Below the pieces are notes generated by a model. That model made no database searches. It saw only the letters and a list, made by a program, of their open reading frames with translations, and was not told where the DNA came from. This document shows, piece by piece, positions 48,618 to 52,898 of a DNA stretch of 52,898 bases. Made by a program: the position numbers and the translations under genes. The first letter of the stretch is position 1; the number at the start of each line of letters is the position of its first letter. The DNA comes from a virus. The stretch is taken from IMG/VR virus record IMGVR_UViG_3300036832_000092, positions 1 through 52,898 of that record; one strand, written 5' to 3'.

Positions 48618-50500
48618 AGACAAAGCAATTTGGTGCAATCAGGCCACACTCAACCGGCACTGATGATGCTGGTAGTTGGGATGCGTCGGCTGCGACGGCT
48701 GGGGTGAATGCCAATGAGAGCGACTTGCGTGGTCTCCATGCATATCAGGATCCAGAGGGTGATCCTGACGCAAAGGGCAGCTACAGCTTCCCACACCACA
48801 ATGTGGGCGCAGATGGTACACCAGGCGCTGCCAATACTGCCGCTTGCTCATCTGGAATTGCCGCACTCAATGGTGGTCGCGGCGGGCACAGCCTGAGTAC
48901 AGACGACAAGGTTGGTGTACATGACCATCTTGCCAAGCATCTTGATGATGCCGGCAAGGATGTACCTGATCTCAAGGGTGCGGGCGCTGGCGATGCGAAT
49001 GCCTCAATTGATGCTGAGACATTTGAGCTTGCGCCTGACGGTAGTGGCGAAGTTGTGCCGGAGCAAGACAACTCGTTCAGCATGCCTGTAATGGTCATTG
49101 AGGGCGCATGGACTGGCGATGGCCGATACATTGTTCCTGGCGCATTGACGTGGCGCGATCTTCCGCTGCCTGCAATGGCGCTGACAAAGACAACAATGGG
49201 CCATGATGATGCCGATCTGGTCGGCAGAATCGACAGCATGGACAGACGTGGCGCGACGGAAGATGACTTCAACTCACGTCTCGGCCAGCCATATGATGAT
49301 GGTACAAACATCATCTTCGCCAACGGTACATTCGATACCGATGAGCTTGCGGCCAGCATCAAGCACAAGGTCGGTGAGCAATTCCTGCGTGGCGTGAGCG
49401 TTGATATCGGTGACACCATCAGCGAGTTGGTTTACCTTGATATCAATGGGGATGAGTGCCCTGAGTCTGAGTCAGATGACGATGACGATTGGTTCTGGGA
49501 CTTGTTGTTCGGCTTCAGCGCCGCCACATCCACCCCGCAACCAGGTGAGCCATACAGCATTGGCGAGAAGATCACAAGTGGTCGCATCATGGGCGCAACA
49601 ATGTGTCCATTCCAGGCATTTGAAGGCGCATATGTCGTCATTGGTGATTCTGCGATGGTAGCAAGCGCAGATAGGTTGCCACCAGCTGACGATGAGGAAA
49701 AGATCTTCATGCCTGGGCTCAACATCGTTGATAGGCAGGGGGCACGCAAGGTGAAGAATAGCCTTGTAGCATCTGGTGATTTGGCCGCACCGATGGTGCC
49801 TCCAGTCACATGGTTCGATGACCTCAAGCTCGATGGACCCACAGCAATCACCATCGACAAATCTGGTGAAATCTATGGGCATCTTGCCGTGTGGTCGGAA
49901 TGCCACATGAGCTACATCAACCAATGCATCAAGGCGCCGCATAGCGCGACTGATTATGCGTACTACCAGACAGGTGCCGTGTTGTGTGACGATGACACAC
50001 TTGTGCCGACTGGAGTCATCACCATGAATACAGGCCATGCCGAATTGTGGATGAGTGCAGATGAAGCCAAGGCGCACTACGACCATACAGGCATGGTAGT
50101 CGCAGATGTCGCTGCTGGGGAAGACGCATTTGGCATCTGGATTCACGGCTCGATGCGGCCTGATACCGATCAAATGTCCATTCGTCGATTGCGTGGCGCA
50201 GCGCTCAGCGGTGACTGGCGTGATCGCGGTGGTAACCTTGAGTTGGTCGCTGCGTTGGCCGTGAATGTCCCAGGCTTCGCAGTCAAGCGTCCACGCGCCC
50301 GGATTGCTTCAGGCGCACCAACGGCATTGGTTGCTGCCGGACGACTCACGCAGAGAGATGCGCAGCGACTGGCAAACCTTCGCCCACCAACCCCGCATGA
50401 CGATACTTCAAGCGGTGGATATTCACCGCGAGACATGGATGTTATCAGCGGATACATCAAGCGCGATTTGCGCAGCCAAGTGCACAAGGATCGGAGGTGA
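48614..50500 (+). CDS. Capsid maturation protease
   Basis: 628 residues. N-terminal segment with YSFPHHNVGADGTPG and AACSSGIAALNGGRGG is typical of actinophage capsid maturation proteases. Other parts: VMVIEGAWTGDGRYIVPGALTW, EQFLRGVSVDIGD, ATMCPFQAFEGAYVVI, and a second half with GHAELWMSADEAKAHYDHTG. Catalytic residues are not clear to me. Position between portal and capsid supports the call. Confidence 0.75.
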   Translation: MKTKQFGAIRPHSTGTDDAGSWDASAATAGVNANESDLRGLHAYQDPEGDPDAKGSYSFPHHNVGADGTPGAANTAACSSGIAALNGGRGGHSLSTDDKVGVHDHLAKHLDDAGKDVPDLKGAGAGDANASIDAETFELAPDGSGEVVPEQDNSFSMPVMVIEGAWTGDGRYIVPGALTWRDLPLPAMALTKTTMGHDDADLVGRIDSMDRRGATEDDFNSRLGQPYDDGTNIIFANGTFDTDELAASIKHKVGEQFLRGVSVDIGDTISELVYLDINGDECPESESDDDDDWFWDLLFGFSAATSTPQPGEPYSIGEKITSGRIMGATMCPFQAFEGAYVVIGDSAMVASADRLPPADDEEKIFMPGLNIVDRQGARKVKNSLVASGDLAAPMVPPVTWFDDLKLDGPTAITIDKSGEIYGHLAVWSECHMSYINQCIKAPHSATDYAYYQTGAVLCDDDTLVPTGVITMNTGHAELWMSADEAKAHYDHTGMVVADVAAGEDAFGIWIHGSMRPDTDQMSIRRLRGAALSGDWRDRGGNLELVAALAVNVPGFAVKRPRARIASGAPTALVAAGRLTQRDAQRLANLRPPTPHDDTSSGGYSPRDMDVISGYIKRDLRSQVHKDRR

Positions 50501-50514
50501 ATGTAAGCGCAAGT

Positions 50515-50572
50515 GCCACCTAGTGGCCCTTGGCTAGCATGCAAGATCGTGGCTCTCACATAGCTTTGAGCC
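50515..50572 (+). promoter_or_regulatory. Leader hairpins before the major capsid gene
   Basis: GCCAC/GTGGC with loop CTA (50515-50527) and GGCTC/GAGCC with a 12-nt loop (50551-50572) lie in the 121-nt gap 50501-50621, the only sizeable gap in the head module. It may contain a promoter or processing site. Confidence 0.45.
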
Positions 50573-50621
50573 TGATCCCCAATGCTGTAACCAACAGCCC
50601 GTACATGGGAAAGAGGATCAG

Positions 50622-52295
50622 ATGTCCTGGCGCGAGAAGTTCCAAGACAGGCTGGACAATCTGGCGAATCTGTCGCCAGATCAACTGGCTGAGCTTGAGG
50701 CTGATCTGATGTCGGAGTTCGATGACATCGATGAGCAGAATGGCTCACTCGCTGATCTCAGCGAGATCAACGCTGCAATTTCACAAGTGCGTGAGCAGGC
50801 AACGAACAGTGAGAACTCACTGGCCGAAATGCGTGCGAACGTCCATCCGCCTGAGGATGAGACCGATCCTGATGGTGAGGAGTCGGAAGGGGACTCTGAC
50901 ACCAATGAGGATGGGGATGAAGGTGAAACGGATCCAGAGGATGAGCAGCCACCTGCTCCCACCGATGTCGTGCCTGTACCTGTCGCTGCTGCCGGTGGTG
51001 GCGGAGGCGGCAGTCATGGCGTGAGACGTCCAAGTCTCGGTCAGCTGGCGCGTCGTGCGGGTGCGCCTGCGAAGCGCAATGCGAATGCGCCTCGCGTGAC
51101 AACGCGCATGGTTGCCGCTGGTGATATCCCTGGCTTTGGAGTTGGTCAGGAAATCACCACCAGCGAGCAATTGTCCATGGCGCTCATCAGGAAGCTGCAG
51201 GCATTGGGCCGTGGCGGTACGCCTGATGACGTTCTTGTGGCTTCCATGGTGAAGGAGTTCCCAGAAGAGCGCACACTCGGCGCAGACCCATGGGTCAACA
51301 CCCGACGCATCGAGGCACTGACCAAGCCGAAGGCACTTGTCGCGTATGGTGGAATCTGCGCGCCGCTGCCAATCGACTACACGATTGAGACCATCGGCTC
51401 GACAGACAGGCCATTGAAGTCAGGCCTGCCCTCATTCGGCGCAAGTCGTGGTGGCGTTCAGTTCATGACGCCGCCTCAGCTGTCGTCGATCACCCCGCCA
51501 GTCCCGTGGACAGTTGCGATGGACCAGGCAGGCACGGCAACCAAGTCTTGCATGAAGGTTGTGTGCGAGCCATTCACCAGCGCTGAGATCTATGGTATTC
51601 CGGTCTGCATCGAAGTCGGCAACATGATGGGCAAGTACAACCCGGAGCAGGTCACCTCACAGACCGCGCTGCTGGACGTTGCGACTGCTCGTACGGCTGA
51701 GCTGACGTTGCTGAACTTGATGGATGCCGGCAGCACAGCGTTGACCGCGACTGATGTGCTTGGCGCCACACGGACCGTACTTGCGACGCTTGATCGTCTG
51801 ATCTCTGCGTACGAGTACAGGAACCGTTTGGGCATGGGCGCATTGCGTGTCGTGCTTCCTGACTGGGTGCATGACATGATCCGTGCAGACATGACGATGG
51901 AGATGGCCCATGATGCCGATGGGCGCGATCCATTGGCAATCACGGATGCGCAGATCGCGTCTTGGTTCGGCGCCCGCAACTGTTCACCCATCTGGACGCT
52001 GGAGGATTTGGCAGCGTCCTGGAAGGCCCAAGCTGCCGGTCCGCTCAACGAATGGCCGTTGGAATTCGTTGCGTACTTCTTTGCAGAAGGTACATGGCAA
52101 TTCCTCGATGGCGGGCAAATCGACCTTGGGGTTGTGCGTGACTCTACGCTCAACTCAACCAACGATTACCAGATCTGGCGTGAGGATTTTGAAGGACTCG
52201 CCAAGCGTGGTAACATCTCGTACAAGGTCACCATCACCTGTGCACCGACTGGCCTGTCTGCTGGTACGGTCGCTACGGGTGGCGCACCGGCCTGA
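50622..52295 (+). CDS. Major capsid protein with N-terminal acidic (delta/scaffold-like) region
   Basis: 557 residues; AAAGAGGATCAG before ATG 50622. Residues 1-75 are helical (SWREKFQDRLDNLANLS), 75-120 very acidic, ~125-135 poly-Gly: likely an HK97-type scaffolding delta domain cleaved by the protease. The mature part (from ~165) ends with EFVAYFFAEGTWQFLDGG and DLGVVRDSTLNSTNDYQIW, characteristic of actinophage capsids. G+C-rich codon use suggests strong expression. Confidence 0.9.
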   Translation: MSWREKFQDRLDNLANLSPDQLAELEADLMSEFDDIDEQNGSLADLSEINAAISQVREQATNSENSLAEMRANVHPPEDETDPDGEESEGDSDTNEDGDEGETDPEDEQPPAPTDVVPVPVAAAGGGGGGSHGVRRPSLGQLARRAGAPAKRNANAPRVTTRMVAAGDIPGFGVGQEITTSEQLSMALIRKLQALGRGGTPDDVLVASMVKEFPEERTLGADPWVNTRRIEALTKPKALVAYGGICAPLPIDYTIETIGSTDRPLKSGLPSFGASRGGVQFMTPPQLSSITPPVPWTVAMDQAGTATKSCMKVVCEPFTSAEIYGIPVCIEVGNMMGKYNPEQVTSQTALLDVATARTAELTLLNLMDAGSTALTATDVLGATRTVLATLDRLISAYEYRNRLGMGALRVVLPDWVHDMIRADMTMEMAHDADGRDPLAITDAQIASWFGARNCSPIWTLEDLAASWKAQAAGPLNEWPLEFVAYFFAEGTWQFLDGGQIDLGVVRDSTLNSTNDYQIWREDFEGLAKRGNISYKVTITCAPTGLSAGTVATGGAPA

Positions 52296-52328
52296 TCATC
52301 AACCTCCACATGGTAATAGGAGGCCATG

Positions 52329-52898
52329 ATGACAGAAACTGTTGAGTTCTCAATTGGAACATTGACAGCCGCTGCTGGTGTACCGGTGCCTCCACCGCTC
52401 ACCCAATCGCCAGTCAATCTGGTCAGGTCATCGAGAAATCCCAATGATGGCGCTGATGTCCGATGGGAGCAAGGGTTCAGCTATCTGCCATTGAGCAATG
52501 GAGAGTTGAACGTTGATGACGCTTGTGCAGGCGACAATGTGCCTGTACCGGTTGCGAAAGATGCGCCGTCTGTATTCTGGACGCCATATCTTCTGTCATC
52601 AAAGTACACATGTTCAACGCTTGGTGCTGATATTGCTGAGCATCAGCAACGTGCACAGAATCTGCTTGACGTTGCAACGCCAAAGATTCTTGAGTATGAA
52701 TTCTGGAATGGCTTGCTAGCACAACAGGCTGGCTATGAGAATTTGTATTTGAGGCAGAGTAGCGATGTTGATGTCTACACCGCCACCTCTGTTGTTGAGG
52801 CCATCGCCATCTGTGAGTCATACCTTGCACAAATGACTTACGGCGGACGCGGGATGATCCACATCCCCGCATGGGTCTCGGCATATCTGCCGGCTGGT
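52329..52898 (+). CDS. Head structural protein (5' part; continues at base 3)
   Basis: Start ATG 52329 with AGGAGG five bases upstream (ATG 52326 is only two bases away). Translation begins MTETVEFSIGTLTAAAGVPV and reaches TWTPYLLSS-like FWTPYLLSSKYTCST before the repeat; it continues in frame at base 3 of the window. See the entry at 3-581. Confidence 0.7.
   Translation, partial: MTETVEFSIGTLTAAAGVPVPPPLTQSPVNLVRSSRNPNDGADVRWEQGFSYLPLSNGELNVDDACAGDNVPVPVAKDAPSVFWTPYLLSSKYTCSTLGADIAEHQQRAQNLLDVATPKILEYEFWNGLLAQQAGYENLYLRQSSDVDVYTATSVVEAIAICESYLAQMTYGGRGMIHIPAWVSAYLPAG
52621..52898. repeat. Terminal direct repeat, right copy
   Basis: Copy of bases 1-278; see that entry. Differences at 52748 (T) and 52787 (C) are synonymous. 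Confidence 0.95.

Overview
This window is the complete genome of a tailed phage, carried as a linear contig whose two ends overlap. Bases 1-278 recur at 52621-52898 with two synonymous differences, so the unique length is about 52,620 bp and one structural gene runs across the ends. Nearly every gene reads on the + strand. The virion genes (HK97-type capsid, MuF-fused portal, frameshifted tail chaperone, tape measure, collagen-like fibre) resemble those of siphoviruses of Actinobacteria. G+C in sampled lines is near 48-50%, so a lower-GC actinobacterial host seems likely, but the sequence does not name the host. I see no integrase, repressor or tRNA gene, which suggests a virulent phage.

Layout: (a) 41.2-52.9 kb and 0-14 kb form the late module: terminase, small membrane proteins and endolysin, portal-MuF, protease, major capsid protein, head protein, major tail protein candidate, connectors, tail chaperones, tape measure, distal tail and fibre proteins. 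A 70-residue Acb2/Tad1-like protein, a candidate anti-defence sponge, sits inside the tail genes. (b) 14.0-15.1 kb is a 1.1-kb non-coding, hairpin-rich region. (c) 15.1-18.3 kb holds small genes, several preceded by a structured leader built on CATG-N5-CATG hairpins and often a second short hairpin. (d) 18.4-21.7 kb carries a SNF2/HARP-like helicase and two unknown genes flanked by operator-like repeats. (e) 22-31.5 kb is a compact, translationally coupled operon: small Cys-rich proteins, a RecB/Cas4-like nuclease, a RecA/Sak4-like ATPase and an SSB-like protein, then a pyrimidine-dimer-glycosylase-like protein, an FAD-binding protein, a HAD phosphatase, a DUF1599-like protein and an SDR oxidoreductase. 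(f) 31.5-41.2 kb holds a C-family DNA polymerase with PHP domain, small proteins, ThyX, a TOPRIM primase-SF3 helicase, a 9-copy GTATCTT array that is a good origin candidate, and a RuvC-like resolvase.

The most interesting signals are outside the proteins: (1) the CATG-N5-CATG hairpin family and two-hairpin leaders; (2) a heptamer, CCCCGCA/TGCGGGG, seen at least 35 times in all reading frames and on both strands, against about 6 expected; (3) the iteron array at 40.4-40.6 kb; (4) dispersed intergenic operator-like repeats (AAGTCGATCTT, GTCCGATT, TTTCGCCCGATT). All counts were made by eye.
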